From Enterocloster asparagiformis (GTDB taxonomy: Bacteria; Bacillota; Clostridia; Lachnospirales; Lachnospiraceae), in contig JAGZSY010000003.1 in assembly GCA_018380885.1 (NCBI GenBank), positions 62,001 through 126,000 on the forward strand: a stretch of 64,000 bases of DNA, read 5' to 3'. Shown here one piece after another: positions 26,110 to 34,377 of the stretch. The notes beneath the pieces were generated by a model. It was not told where the DNA came from and did no database searches. It saw nothing but the letters and a program-made list of their open reading frames with translations. The translations under genes were made by a program, and so were the position numbers. The stretch's first letter is position 1. The number at the start of each line of letters is the position of its first letter.

Positions 26110-28073
26110 TGAGAAAACGGGGGGAGATCACGGTGTTTCTGGCGCTGATCCTGGTCTGCGTGTGGGCGCTGCTGTGCGGCCTGGTGGAGAGCGCCCGCAC
26201 GGCGGGAGCCCGCTGCTATCTGCGCCAGGCCCTGGATTCCTCCATGGACTCTCTGTTCGGGCAGTATCACAGAAAGCTGTGGGAAAAATACCGTCTTTTG
26301 GGATTGGAATTCGGGACTTCCCGCGATCTGGAGGGAGAGCTGCGGGAGTTTCTGACCCCCTATCTGGAAGCGAAGAACTGGTATCCCCTGGAAGCCCAGG
26401 AGATCGACACCCGGAGGCTGGCTGCGCTGACGGACGGAAACGGGGCGTGTCTGGAGGAGCAGATTCTGGCCTACATGAAGTATGGTCTGCTGAATACCGC
26501 CTGGGATGAGCTGAAGCCGGATGAGGCCGCGGAGCTCTTCCGGGCGGTGAAGGAGGCCGGGGCGGTAAAGGAGGTGGCGGGCGCTTACAAGGGCCATACC
26601 AGGGAGGCGGTAAAGCTGGAAAAGGCCCTGGAGCAGTTACATGCCGGTCTGGAAAAGCAGCAGAAGCTGTGGGCGCTTGGGGCGGCGCGGCTTGGGAACT
26701 GCGACGGGGACGGTTTCCGGTCCGAGGCGGTAAAGCTGGATGGAGAGCTGGGAAGGGTTCCGGGGCTGGTGGGGGCTTACGGGAAGAAGGCGGACGTCTT
26801 GGACCGTGCGCTGAAGGAGAGCAGGAGCGCATACGAGAGCGGCAGGGGAGATTTGAGCCGGGCCGTACAGGACGGACTGGAGGCGGAGATTCGGCAGTAT
26901 GAGGCGTACGCTGCTAAGGACGGGGAACGCCGCCGGGAGATTGAGGCTTTGGAGGAGCTGTCGCAGGGGAACCGCGAATATGTGGGGCAGGTGATGGAGG
27001 AGGCCCGGCAAGTACAGGAATATATTGACAGCTGGGAGCCTGACGATGAGGATGACGACGATGAGCTGGACGAGGAAGCTCTGTGGCGGCCGGTGCGGCA
27101 GAGCTGGAATAGGTATGCTGCGCTGACTCTGAACGTGCGGTTTGGGGTTGAGGACAAGGAGACCGAGGGGGTTCTGGAGCGCGTCCAGGAGCTGATTTCC
27201 GGAGATCTGCTGGCTCTTCTGCTGCCGGAGGGAACGGCTGTGTCGGAGGAGCGGCCGGACCTGTCGGATGCGCCGTCTGCGCTCTGCGGATACGCGAATA
27301 GCGGGGAAGCGGGCGGAAATTCAGCAGCCGGCCTGGTGGACCGGTTGATGATCGGCGAGTACGCCCTGCGGTATTTTGATTATTATGGCCGCAATCCGCC
27401 GAAGGAAGGCTGCTGCGCCTACGAGACGGAGTATCTGCTCTTTGGATACTCCGGCGACCGGGAAAACCTGTCCGCCGCCGCGTCCAGACTTCTGGCGGTA
27501 AGGGAGGGACTCAACCTGATCCATATACTGTCCGATCCCCAGAAACGCGGGGAGGCGGAAGCGCTGGCCGCGGCCATTGCGGGAGGGACCGGTCTGCTGC
27601 CCCTGGTTGGGGTGATCAAGTTCTTTATCATGGGCGTATGGGCGCTGGGGGAGGCGATTCTCGATGTGCGCGCTCTGTTTGCTGGGGAAAAGACGGCTTT
27701 TTTGAAGAACCGGGATAACTGGCGTCTGGATTTGGAGGGACTGGTGGATATGGGAAGGAACCGGGGGATGACAGAAGCGCAGTCGGGCGGAGGAGACGGC
27801 GGCGGGATGGATTACAAGGGATATCTCAGAATGCTGCTCTTTTTTACCATGGGACCGGAGACGGATTTTAGGATGCTGGACATGATTCAATCCAATTTGC
27901 GGAAGGAGCAGCCGGGATTTCGGGTAAATCACTGTGCCCACTCGGTGGAAATGTCCGCAGATGTTTGTGGAAAACATCTGTTTTTGACGCCGGGCGTGTG
28001 GAAAGCGGCGGCAGGAGGCGGTGAGCTGCGCTACGAACTGCGCATGTCGGCCGCCGGCAGCTACGGGGAATAA
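26109..28073 (+). CDS. DUF5702-type Tad-associated envelope protein
   Basis: 654 residues. ATG 26109 shares one base with the flp stop (TTG 26106 is rejected). One N-terminal TM (ITVFLALILVCVWALLCGLV), then a long extracytoplasmic region of alternating charged helices, an acidic run DDEDDDDELDEE near 310, and a further hydrophobic stretch (GLLPLVGVIKFFIMGVWALG, about 500). I recognise it as the large protein found beside Flp in Lachnospiraceae Tad loci (DUF5702). It may take the place of TadG as a pilus-associated minor protein; the function is not established. Confidence 0.75.
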   Translation: MRKRGEITVFLALILVCVWALLCGLVESARTAGARCYLRQALDSSMDSLFGQYHRKLWEKYRLLGLEFGTSRDLEGELREFLTPYLEAKNWYPLEAQEIDTRRLAALTDGNGACLEEQILAYMKYGLLNTAWDELKPDEAAELFRAVKEAGAVKEVAGAYKGHTREAVKLEKALEQLHAGLEKQQKLWALGAARLGNCDGDGFRSEAVKLDGELGRVPGLVGAYGKKADVLDRALKESRSAYESGRGDLSRAVQDGLEAEIRQYEAYAAKDGERRREIEALEELSQGNREYVGQVMEEARQVQEYIDSWEPDDEDDDDELDEEALWRPVRQSWNRYAALTLNVRFGVEDKETEGVLERVQELISGDLLALLLPEGTAVSEERPDLSDAPSALCGYANSGEAGGNSAAGLVDRLMIGEYALRYFDYYGRNPPKEGCCAYETEYLLFGYSGDRENLSAAASRLLAVREGLNLIHILSDPQKRGEAEALAAAIAGGTGLLPLVGVIKFFIMGVWALGEAILDVRALFAGEKTAFLKNRDNWRLDLEGLVDMGRNRGMTEAQSGGGDGGGMDYKGYLRMLLFFTMGPETDFRMLDMIQSNLRKEQPGFRVNHCAHSVEMSADVCGKHLFLTPGVWKAAAGGGELRYELRMSAAGSYGE

Positions 28074-28097
28074 TCGGGCGGAAGGAGGTCGGTGACC

Positions 28098-29021
28098 ATG
28101 CCCTTTTTTCAGGAAAAACTGTGCAGAAATCTTACAATCATAAAAAATAATCGCACCTCTCCAGTACGAAACTCCTTTTATTGTATTTTAAAAATGCACA
28201 TTTTCCGCGGAAAAAGGGCATTATCACCGGCCTCACGGCCGTCCGGCGGCTCCCTGGCGCTGGAGGCGGCCATGGCGCTCACCCTGTTTGTCTTCGCCTG
28301 CGCATGCCTGATGGCTCCGGTTAAGCTGTTTGACCAGCAGCGCAGGATTCAGGGGGCGTTAGAGCAGGCGGGGGAGGACCTGAGCCGGTACGCCTATGTG
28401 AAATACTGTCTGGACAAGGGGGATGAGGAGGTGGACTTCGGGGATGACATCGCCGCCATCTTGTCGCTCAACTACGTGAGAAACAAAGTGATGGCCGTGG
28501 TGGACCGGAGAATGGTGCGGCAGGTATCGCTGGCCAAATCGCAGGTCCTCGAGGACGATATGATCCGCCTGGAGGTGAGCTATCAATTTTACCTGCCGGT
28601 GTCATTTCCGGGAATCAACGGCATTCCTATGGAAGCGGTTTGTATGCGGCGGGCCTGGACCGGCGCGGACGGGGGGCGCCACGGCGGAGCCGGAGGTTCG
28701 GCTGGAGAGGAGGATCCCATCGTCTACGTGGGAAAAGCGTCCACCCGCTATCACCTCAGCGCCCGCTGCCATTACCTTTTTAACAACCTTCAGGCGGTGG
28801 ACAGCGGCGGGGTGGGCAGCCTGCGCAACGCGGAGGGCGGAAAATATTCTCCCTGCAAGCGCTGCGTCAAGGGGACATGCGGCGCAACCGTGTATGTCAT
28901 GCCCAGCGGCGGCAGCTATCATTCCTCGGCTGACTGTACCGCCATCGTGTCCTATATCAGGGCGGTGCGCAAATCGACAGTGGCTTATCTGGGAGCCTGC
29001 TCTTATTGCGGGAAGGAGTAG
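28098..29021 (+). CDS. TadE-like pseudopilin carrying two cysteine-rich modules
   Basis: About 307 residues. A pilin-like motif GG^SLALEAAMALTLFVF (Glu at +5) lies about 50 residues from ATG 28098, which has AAGGAGG 9 bp upstream; ATG 28194 would give a shorter leader but has no ribosome-binding site. Bases 28120-28200 are AT-rich, unlike the rest. After a periplasm-type domain come two similar modules: YVGKASTRYHLSARCHYLF...PCKRC and YVMPSGGSYHSSADC...CSYC, each with YH, Ser and three Cys. They may bind metal or form disulfides. Likely a minor pilus-tip or assembly protein. Confidence 0.75.
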   Translation: MPFFQEKLCRNLTIIKNNRTSPVRNSFYCILKMHIFRGKRALSPASRPSGGSLALEAAMALTLFVFACACLMAPVKLFDQQRRIQGALEQAGEDLSRYAYVKYCLDKGDEEVDFGDDIAAILSLNYVRNKVMAVVDRRMVRQVSLAKSQVLEDDMIRLEVSYQFYLPVSFPGINGIPMEAVCMRRAWTGADGGRHGGAGGSAGEEDPIVYVGKASTRYHLSARCHYLFNNLQAVDSGGVGSLRNAEGGKYSPCKRCVKGTCGATVYVMPSGGSYHSSADCTAIVSYIRAVRKSTVAYLGACSYCGKE

Positions 29022-29027
29022 AAGAAT

Positions 29028-29516
29028 ATGAATACAGAATGGGGAACAGGAATAAACGGGGCCATGAGGCTGATGTTTCTGGTATATCTGGCCACCGCGG
29101 CGTGGCAGGATTTACGGTACCGGGCCATAGGGTTCTATGTATTTGCCGGATTCGGAATCGCGGGGGGCGTGCTGCGGTTTGCTTATCTTTGTCTGGAGTG
29201 CAGCGTTCCCGGCAGTTGGCAGCCGGCGGTGGCGGATATGGCCATGGCTTTGGCTGTGGGAGGCGGACTTTTGGCGCTGTCGGCGGCGACCGACCAGGCG
29301 GTGGGGGCCGGAGACGGCTGGTTCTTTGTGGTATCGGCCCTCTATCTGGGCTTCTGGAAAAATGTGCTGCTTCTGACCGGAGGGCTGTTAATCTGCTTTT
29401 GCTACTGTTCGGTCCTGTTGGGATGGGGAAGGCTGCACAGGGTATCCGTGAGAAAGCGGAAGATTCCGTTTTTGCCATTTTTGATCCCGGTCTGTCTGGG
29501 GATCGTGCGCTTATGA
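29028..29516 (+). CDS. Tad-locus prepilin peptidase (A24)
   Basis: 162 residues, several TM helices. It keeps an N-terminal Asp in AAWQDLRYR and the second Asp in VGAGDGWFF, though the canonical Lys after GxGD is absent (GDGW instead of GDVK). Probably processes Flp and the two TadE-like pseudopilins; compared with the copy at 13199, it is more diverged. Its stop overlaps the next start by four bases (ATGA), so translation is coupled. Confidence 0.83.
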   Translation: MNTEWGTGINGAMRLMFLVYLATAAWQDLRYRAIGFYVFAGFGIAGGVLRFAYLCLECSVPGSWQPAVADMAMALAVGGGLLALSAATDQAVGAGDGWFFVVSALYLGFWKNVLLLTGGLLICFCYCSVLLGWGRLHRVSVRKRKIPFLPFLIPVCLGIVRL

Positions 29517-29890
29517 GGGGCGGCAGGACCGCTCCGGGGAGCTACACCGTGGAGGCCGCCTGGGTGGCTGCTGTGGTGATTCTGTCGGTCGCTACCGCGA
29601 TTCAGGCGGCGTACGGGCTGCGGGGACGGACTGCGGGAGCCATGGCGCTGCACGAAGCGGTGGAGACGGCCAGGCACGAGAAAGGCCTGACAGTGGAGGA
29701 GGTGCGGGCGCTGTTTGACAAAACAGGTGTCCTCATCGAGCTGCGGGAGCGCAGCGGGGCGATAGAAGGGACGGCCCGGGGAAAACGGTGGGAGGTCAGG
29801 ATACAAGGGACTAAGTTCCGGCCGGAAGACTTTTTGCGCAGGATTACGCTGTTGGAACAGTTGGAGGAGGGCAATGGAGGTTCACTATAA
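29513..29890 (+). CDS. small TadE-like pseudopilin
   Basis: 125 residues starting at ATG 29513, which overlaps the peptidase stop (ATGA). Pilin motif PG^SYTVEAAWVAAVVIL with Glu at +5, one TM, then a short, charged extracytoplasmic domain. The longer open frame upstream (from 29006) runs antiphase through the peptidase gene and is not used. Likely a minor pilin primed by the local prepilin peptidase. Its end overlaps the FHA gene by 17 bp. Confidence 0.8.
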   Translation: MRGGRTAPGSYTVEAAWVAAVVILSVATAIQAAYGLRGRTAGAMALHEAVETARHEKGLTVEEVRALFDKTGVLIELRERSGAIEGTARGKRWEVRIQGTKFRPEDFLRRITLLEQLEEGNGGSL

Positions 29891-31220
29891 GAGGGAGATG
29901 AAGCGCAATTATCTGATCGTGGAGCCGGATGCCGGGGTTCGGCCCGGATATGAAGCCCGTATGCTGTTAAACAACGCAGTGGATGGGCTTCTTCGCTTTC
30001 ACATCAAATATATGGATGAGCGCCAAAGCTATTACTATGACATTACGTCCATGCAGCCGCTGGGCCGCATTTTACAGAACCGGTTTATTGACAGAGGGGA
30101 AATTTGCCAGCTTTTGATTCAGATCCATGTGGCGCTGATGCGGATGGAAGAGTACCTGCTCTGCGAGGACGGCCTTCTGCTGGAGCCGGACTATATCTAC
30201 GTGGAGCCGGAGGGCTTTAAGACCGGCCTGTGCCTGGTGCCCGGGATGGCGGGAAATTTCCCGGAACGTTTGAGCCGTCTGCTCCAGTATCTGATGAAGA
30301 AGGTGGATCACAGGGACAAGGAATGTGTTGTGCTGGCCTACGGGCTGTACCAGGAAAGCTTGAAGGAGAACTTCAGCGTGGAGGATCTGATGAAACTGGT
30401 GCAGAGGGAGGGGAGAGCGGGAGAACCGGATGAAACCGCCGCTTTTGACGGCAGTGAGCCGCAGCGGGCAGGCCGGGAAGGCGGGGCCCCCCCAGCCGTT
30501 GACAGCGTTTCCGCTTTTGAGCAGGGCCTTTGCCAGGCTGACAAAAGCGGACAGGGATTTGGGAAGGGCCGCGTTCCTGCAATCCTCCGCCTTGCGCTGA
30601 CACAGCTTGCGGTAATCGGCCTGATAGCGGCCGGCGCTCCTTTTCTTCTGTGGTTTTTGCGGGGGCCTTCGGCGGTCAGGCGATTTGGGGCTCTGTGGGT
30701 GATTCTTCCGGCCGCTGGACTGGTTTTGACCGCGGCCGGGGATTTGGTTTACGCAGCGCTGCGAAAACGGACGCCAGTTGACGAGAAGGGGCAGGACGGC
30801 GAGGAATATCCGCCGCACCGCTGGGAGCTTCCTGAGGAGGAACCGGAGCCGGGTCCTCCGGCAGGTGAGCCGGAACCCGACGGGGAGGTGTTTCAGACTA
30901 CGCTGCTGGCAGGCCGGGCTGAAAACGGGCAGACGAGAAGGTTGGAGGCCAGGGAGGAGGGAATTGAGGATATTCCCATTACGTATTTTCCGTTTATCAT
31001 CGGAAAGCATGAGGAGTTGGTGGATTATGTTCTAAATAGGAGCACAGTGAGCAGGCTTCATGTTCGAATTGATCGGGAAGGGGAGGAATACCGGGTCACG
31101 GACCTAAACTCCACCAACGGAACCATGGTGGCAGATCAGTTTCTGGAGGCCAACGAAACGGTGAATATACGGATAGGGGATGAAATTTGTATAGCGGAGC
31201 TCCATTTTATCTTTCGATAA
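29874..31220 (+). CDS. DUF6382 plus FHA-domain membrane protein
   Basis: 448 residues. N-terminal domain (about 1-180; DUF6382-like, found with Tad genes), a disordered linker, two TM helices (about 243-264 and 275-296), an acidic Pro-rich linker, then a C-terminal FHA domain with IIGKHEELVDY, STVSRLHVRI and LNSTNGTMV. FHA domains bind phosphothreonine; it may link pilus assembly to Ser/Thr kinase signalling. No kinase gene is in the window. Last gene of the Tad operon; no terminator is obvious after it. Confidence 0.85.
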   Translation: MEVHYKREMKRNYLIVEPDAGVRPGYEARMLLNNAVDGLLRFHIKYMDERQSYYYDITSMQPLGRILQNRFIDRGEICQLLIQIHVALMRMEEYLLCEDGLLLEPDYIYVEPEGFKTGLCLVPGMAGNFPERLSRLLQYLMKKVDHRDKECVVLAYGLYQESLKENFSVEDLMKLVQREGRAGEPDETAAFDGSEPQRAGREGGAPPAVDSVSAFEQGLCQADKSGQGFGKGRVPAILRLALTQLAVIGLIAAGAPFLLWFLRGPSAVRRFGALWVILPAAGLVLTAAGDLVYAALRKRTPVDEKGQDGEEYPPHRWELPEEEPEPGPPAGEPEPDGEVFQTTLLAGRAENGQTRRLEAREEGIEDIPITYFPFIIGKHEELVDYVLNRSTVSRLHVRIDREGEEYRVTDLNSTNGTMVADQFLEANETVNIRIGDEICIAELHFIFR

Positions 31221-31304
31221 GCGGAATAAACGAACATTTAAGTCCTGATTAGAGGCATATATATGCATTTTTTAGGAATATTGATCATAATTCGGGGGTA
31301 TGTG

Positions 31305-31333
31305 TTTACATAAAATGAGGTATATGCTATAAT
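31305..31333 (+). promoter_or_regulatory. SigA promoter of the rhomboid gene
   Basis: TTTACA (31305-31310), a 17-bp spacer, then TATAAT (31328-31333); leader of about 130 nt. The remaining gap 31221-31304 shows nothing clear. Confidence 0.75.
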
Positions 31334-31464
31334 AAAAAATTATGAAACAATAAAAAGGTTACATGCGGTTTTCGTGCAAAAAAGCAAAAGATTATATTGT
31401 GACCTCTTAACAGTTCGTAGGTTTTATGATAATATAAAAACAATTTGAAATGCGAGGGTGAGAT

Positions 31465-32082
31465 GTGAGTATTTATGGTCGAAAAACCGCCTATGTGAAT
31501 ACGGCAATTATTATCATGAATGTTCTGTGCTTCCTTTATCTTGAATTGCAAGGTTCCACGGAAAATGCCGGGTTTATGCTGGCCCACGGGGCTATGTTTG
31601 CGCCGCTTGTTGTGGACCATGGGCAGTATTATCGTTTAGTCACGTCTATTTTTATGCATTTCGGCGTCGGTCACCTTTTAAATAACATGTTGGTATTGTT
31701 TGTTCTGGGGGACAACCTGGAGCGCGCCCTGGGACATGTAAAATATCTGTTTTTTTACCTGTTCTCCGGAATCGGGGCGAATCTTGTTTCTATGACCGTT
31801 AATATTATGACGGGCAGTCTGGCAGTCGGAGCAGGCGCCTCAGGAGCAATATTCGGGGTGGTTGGGGGGCTGGTGTACGCGGTCGGAGTAAATCGGGGAA
31901 GACTTGAGGATCTGACGAGCCGGCAGCTGGGCATTATGATATTGCTCACACTATATCACGGATTTACCAGTATGAATATCGACAACTCGGCGCACATCGG
32001 CGGGCTGGTCATCGGTATTTTACTAGGTATCTTACTATATCGGAAGCCAAAGCGTTACTGGGATTACGGTATATGGAGATAA
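31465..32082 (+). CDS. rhomboid-family intramembrane serine protease
   Basis: 205 residues, six TM helices. The catalytic Ser126 lies in GAGASGAIFG and His177 in SAHIGG; HFGVGHLLNNM is the family's HxxxN-type helix. It cleaves single-pass membrane proteins within the bilayer. GTG 31465 follows a GAGGGTGAG box. A possible substrate set is not visible, though the nearby pseudopilins and anchored proteins are candidates. Followed closely by a HIT gene. Confidence 0.93.
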   Translation: MSIYGRKTAYVNTAIIIMNVLCFLYLELQGSTENAGFMLAHGAMFAPLVVDHGQYYRLVTSIFMHFGVGHLLNNMLVLFVLGDNLERALGHVKYLFFYLFSGIGANLVSMTVNIMTGSLAVGAGASGAIFGVVGGLVYAVGVNRGRLEDLTSRQLGIMILLTLYHGFTSMNIDNSAHIGGLVIGILLGILLYRKPKRYWDYGIWR

Positions 32083-32130
32083 AAAACCCCTATATGCCAT
32101 AGGGCAGGGGAAGAAAAGGAGGAGATTAAA

Positions 32131-32547
32131 ATGGTGGATGAATCGTGCATCTTTTGCAAAATTGCCAATGGTGAAATTCCATCGACCACGCTATACGAAG
32201 ATGAAGATTTTCGCGTGATACTGGATTTGGGCCCTGCGGCAAGAGGACATGCTCTGATTCTGCCCAAAAGTCATTTTAAGGACGTGTGTGAGCTGGATGA
32301 AACGATAGCGGCAAAGGTACTCCCTTTGGGCGCCAGGATAGGCATGGCGATGAAAAAATCGCTGAATTGTGCAGGCTTTAACCTGGTGCAGAATAACGGA
32401 GAAGCGGCAGGACAGACAGTATTCCATTTTCACGTACACGTAATTCCGCGCTATGAAGGCGGACCTGCGATTGCTGGCTGGACTCCAGGACAAGCATCGC
32501 CGGAAGAATTAGCTGAGACGGCAGCGCTGATTAAGAACAGCCTGTGA
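32131..32547 (+). CDS. HIT-family nucleotide hydrolase
   Basis: 138 residues. N-terminal CIFCKIANGEIPS and the histidine triad HFHVHVIPRY are diagnostic; the catalytic His is the middle of the triad. The two Cys in CIFC could bind zinc as in Hint-type proteins. It hydrolyses nucleotide phosphoramidates or similar. Start ATG 32131 has GGAGGAG upstream. Likely co-transcribed with the rhomboid gene (49 bp). Confidence 0.95.
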   Translation: MVDESCIFCKIANGEIPSTTLYEDEDFRVILDLGPAARGHALILPKSHFKDVCELDETIAAKVLPLGARIGMAMKKSLNCAGFNLVQNNGEAAGQTVFHFHVHVIPRYEGGPAIAGWTPGQASPEELAETAALIKNSL

Positions 32548-32590
32548 CATAGTCCGGCAAAGGACTTAAAATTGAACGGTGGGCAGGAGA

Positions 32591-32620
32591 ATGGATTTCG
32601 AAGACAAGAAGCATAGATAA
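32591..32620 (+). other. short leader reading frame ended by an in-frame TAA
   Basis: Nine codons (MDFEDKKHR) with a strong ribosome-binding site, same frame as the sigma factor. It could be the original start of the gene with an acquired stop, or a leader peptide that couples re-initiation. Confidence 0.55.
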
Positions 32621-32632
32621 CAGTTTGAAGCG

Positions 32633-33136
32633 ATGTACAATCAGTATCAGGCACCTTTGAGAAAGCTCGCATATCGGTATAACATTCCAGTAGATGACAT
32701 TGAGGATATGGTGCATGATACGTTTCTCTCATACGCGCGGTCTGATTATTCGCTGGAATTGCCGCCGGACGAGATGCGCAAGCTGTTGAGCAGAATACTG
32801 AAGAACCGCTGCATTGATTTTCATCGCAGCGCAAAGAGGCGTAGTTGTTATAGTATCGACGATGACGGATACTACAGAGAGGAAATATTTGTAAACGAAA
32901 AGGAAGAACCCCTGATCGATGGGATTATTGGCAAAGAAAAGTGTCGTGCCCTTATGAACGAACTTGAAAATCTGCCGATGAACTGGCGGGAAGTCGCCAA
33001 ACTAAAATTGATTGAAGGCCGGCCAACCGATGAAGTGTGCCAAATGCTGAATATTTCAGAGAAAGCATGCTACTCCAGGGTTAGCCGTATCCGAAAATAC
33101 CTTCTAAAACTGGTTAAGGATGAAAACTGGCCGTAA
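32633..33136 (+). CDS. ECF-like RNA polymerase sigma factor, N terminus interrupted
   Basis: 167 residues from ATG 32633. Region 2 includes DDIEDMVHDTFLSYAR and KNRCIDFHRSAKRR, and region 4 has LPMNWREVAKLKLIEGRPTDEVCQMLNI and KACYSRVSRIRKYL. A better start exists upstream in the same frame: ATG 32591 with GGGCAGGAG, giving MDFEDKKHR, then stop TAA at 32618, then QFEAMYNQY which runs into this frame. So either a nonsense change has cut the native N terminus or translation restarts at 32633, which has only a weak site. Confidence 0.78.
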   Translation: MYNQYQAPLRKLAYRYNIPVDDIEDMVHDTFLSYARSDYSLELPPDEMRKLLSRILKNRCIDFHRSAKRRSCYSIDDDGYYREEIFVNEKEEPLIDGIIGKEKCRALMNELENLPMNWREVAKLKLIEGRPTDEVCQMLNISEKACYSRVSRIRKYLLKLVKDENWP

Positions 33137-33141
33137 ACATT

Positions 33142-33190
33142 GCTGCGCAGGCAGGTCCAGAGTCATACCCGGGAGCCTGCGCAGCTTTCG
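33142..33190 (+). terminator. terminator overlapping the 3' end of murG
   Basis: GCTGCGCAGGC (33142-33152) pairs with GCCTGCGCAGC (33175-33185), followed by TTT. The right arm lies inside the last codons of the convergent murG gene. Confidence 0.7.
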
Positions 33191-34236
33191 ATCAGCGAGA
33201 TTACGGTATCAACCGCATTACCCAGCTTGCTCTGTTCCATGGCTGAGATGAAGGAGGAGCGGTCCTTATACAGGGAAGTTACCGCCTGGTACAGGGAGTC
33301 CTCTGTGATTTTTTCCTCCTCCAGCACTTTGCTGAAGCCCTGTTTGGCAAAGGAGTTGGCGTTTAAAATCTGGTCTCCGCGGCTGGCGGCTGCGGACAGC
33401 GGTATCAGCAGGTTGGGCTTGCGCAGGGCTAAAATCTCACAGATGGAGTTGGCGCCTGCTCTGGAAACGACCAGGTCCGCTGCGGCGAAGAGGTGTTTTA
33501 GCGGGGCATCCACATATTCGTACTGTACATATCCGGCGGTTCCGATCAGGCTTTCATCGAGATTGCCTTTTCCGCAGATATGTATTATCTGGAAATCGGG
33601 CAGCAGCCGGGGCAGGATTTTGCGCACAGCTGTGTTGACGGTTACGGACCCAAGGCTTCCTCCGATCACCAGGATGACTGGTTTGCCGGCAGAGAGGTGG
33701 GCGTAGGAGAGCCCGGACAAGCGGTCGCCGCAGAGCAGCTCCGAGCGGATGGGAGATCCGGTGAGCACGGCCTTGTCCGCGGGCAGGTATTTTAAGGTTT
33801 CAGGGAAATTGCAGCAAACCTTGGCGGCGGACGGGATGCAGATTTTGTTGGCCAGCCCCGGAGTCATGTCTGATTCGTGGATAATCACCGGCACCTTGTA
33901 ATGCTTGGCGGCCAATACCACGGGGACGGACACAAATCCGCCCTTTGAAAATACCACGTCCGGTTTGTAGCGTTTTACAAGCTTCATCGCTTCCCTGTAG
34001 CCCTTCAGCACCCGGAAGGGGTCGGTGAAGTTTTTTATGTCAAAATACCGGCGGAGCTTGCCGGAAGAAATACCGTTGTAGGGAACACCGGCGTCCTCAA
34101 TCAGCTTGCGCTCTATACCCTGATAGGAACCGATATAGTGGATTTCATAGCCCAAATCTCTGAGGGACGGAATCAGGGCCAGGTTGGGCGTAACGTGGCC
34201 GGCGGTACCTCCGCCAGTCAATATTATTTTTTTCAT
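33163..34236 (-). CDS. murG: UDP-GlcNAc--lipid I N-acetylglucosaminyltransferase
   Basis: 357 residues from ATG 34236, served by AGGAGG at 5 bp. N-terminal [14 protein letters not shown] (the G-loop binding lipid I), [11 protein letters not shown], and C-domain [13 protein letters not shown] for UDP-GlcNAc are visible. The enzyme makes lipid II on the inner face of the membrane. It stands outside any mur/div operon here, as in several Clostridia. A short extra loop in [11 protein letters not shown] replaces the common P..A..HQ motif: the family's His-Gln pair reads Asp-Gln here. Confidence 0.93.
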   Translation of the reverse strand: MKKIILTGGGTAGHVTPNLALIPSLRDLGYEIHYIGSYQGIERKLIEDAGVPYNGISSGKLRRYFDIKNFTDPFRVLKGYREAMKLVKRYKPDVVFSKGGFVSVPVVLAAKHYKVPVIIHESDMTPGLANKICIPSAAKVCCNFPETLKYLPADKAVLTGSPIRSELLCGDRLSGLSYAHLSAGKPVILVIGGSLGSVTVNTAVRKILPRLLPDFQIIHICGKGNLDESLIGTAGYVQYEYVDAPLKHLFAAADLVVSRAGANSICEILALRKPNLLIPLSAAASRGDQILNANSFAKQGFSKVLEEEKITEDSLYQAVTSLYKDRSSFISAMEQSKLGNAVDTVISLIESCAGSRV

Positions 34237-34294
34237 AAAAACCTCCTGAAAAAATTTACATGGAGAGGGGAAAAACAATTTTCCATGCGTTATA

Positions 34295-34327
34295 TTACTA
34301 TAGTAAGCGGAAAATGTAAAAAGTCAA
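34295..34327 (-). promoter_or_regulatory. murG promoter candidate with palindromic -10
   Basis: Read on the minus strand: TTGACT (34327-34322), a 19-bp spacer, and TATAGT (34302-34297). The -10 lies within the perfect palindrome TTACTATAGTAA (34295-34306). The spacing is long, so confidence is limited. Confidence 0.4.
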
Positions 34328-34377
34328 CCCTAAAGCGAAAGGGAAGTTAAGGAGAATTTTATTGACAGAGGTGCCCA

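Noticed and set aside
31221..31464. Missing Tad operon terminator
   Set aside because: No hairpin with a T-run could be identified; I leave it unannotated rather than guess.
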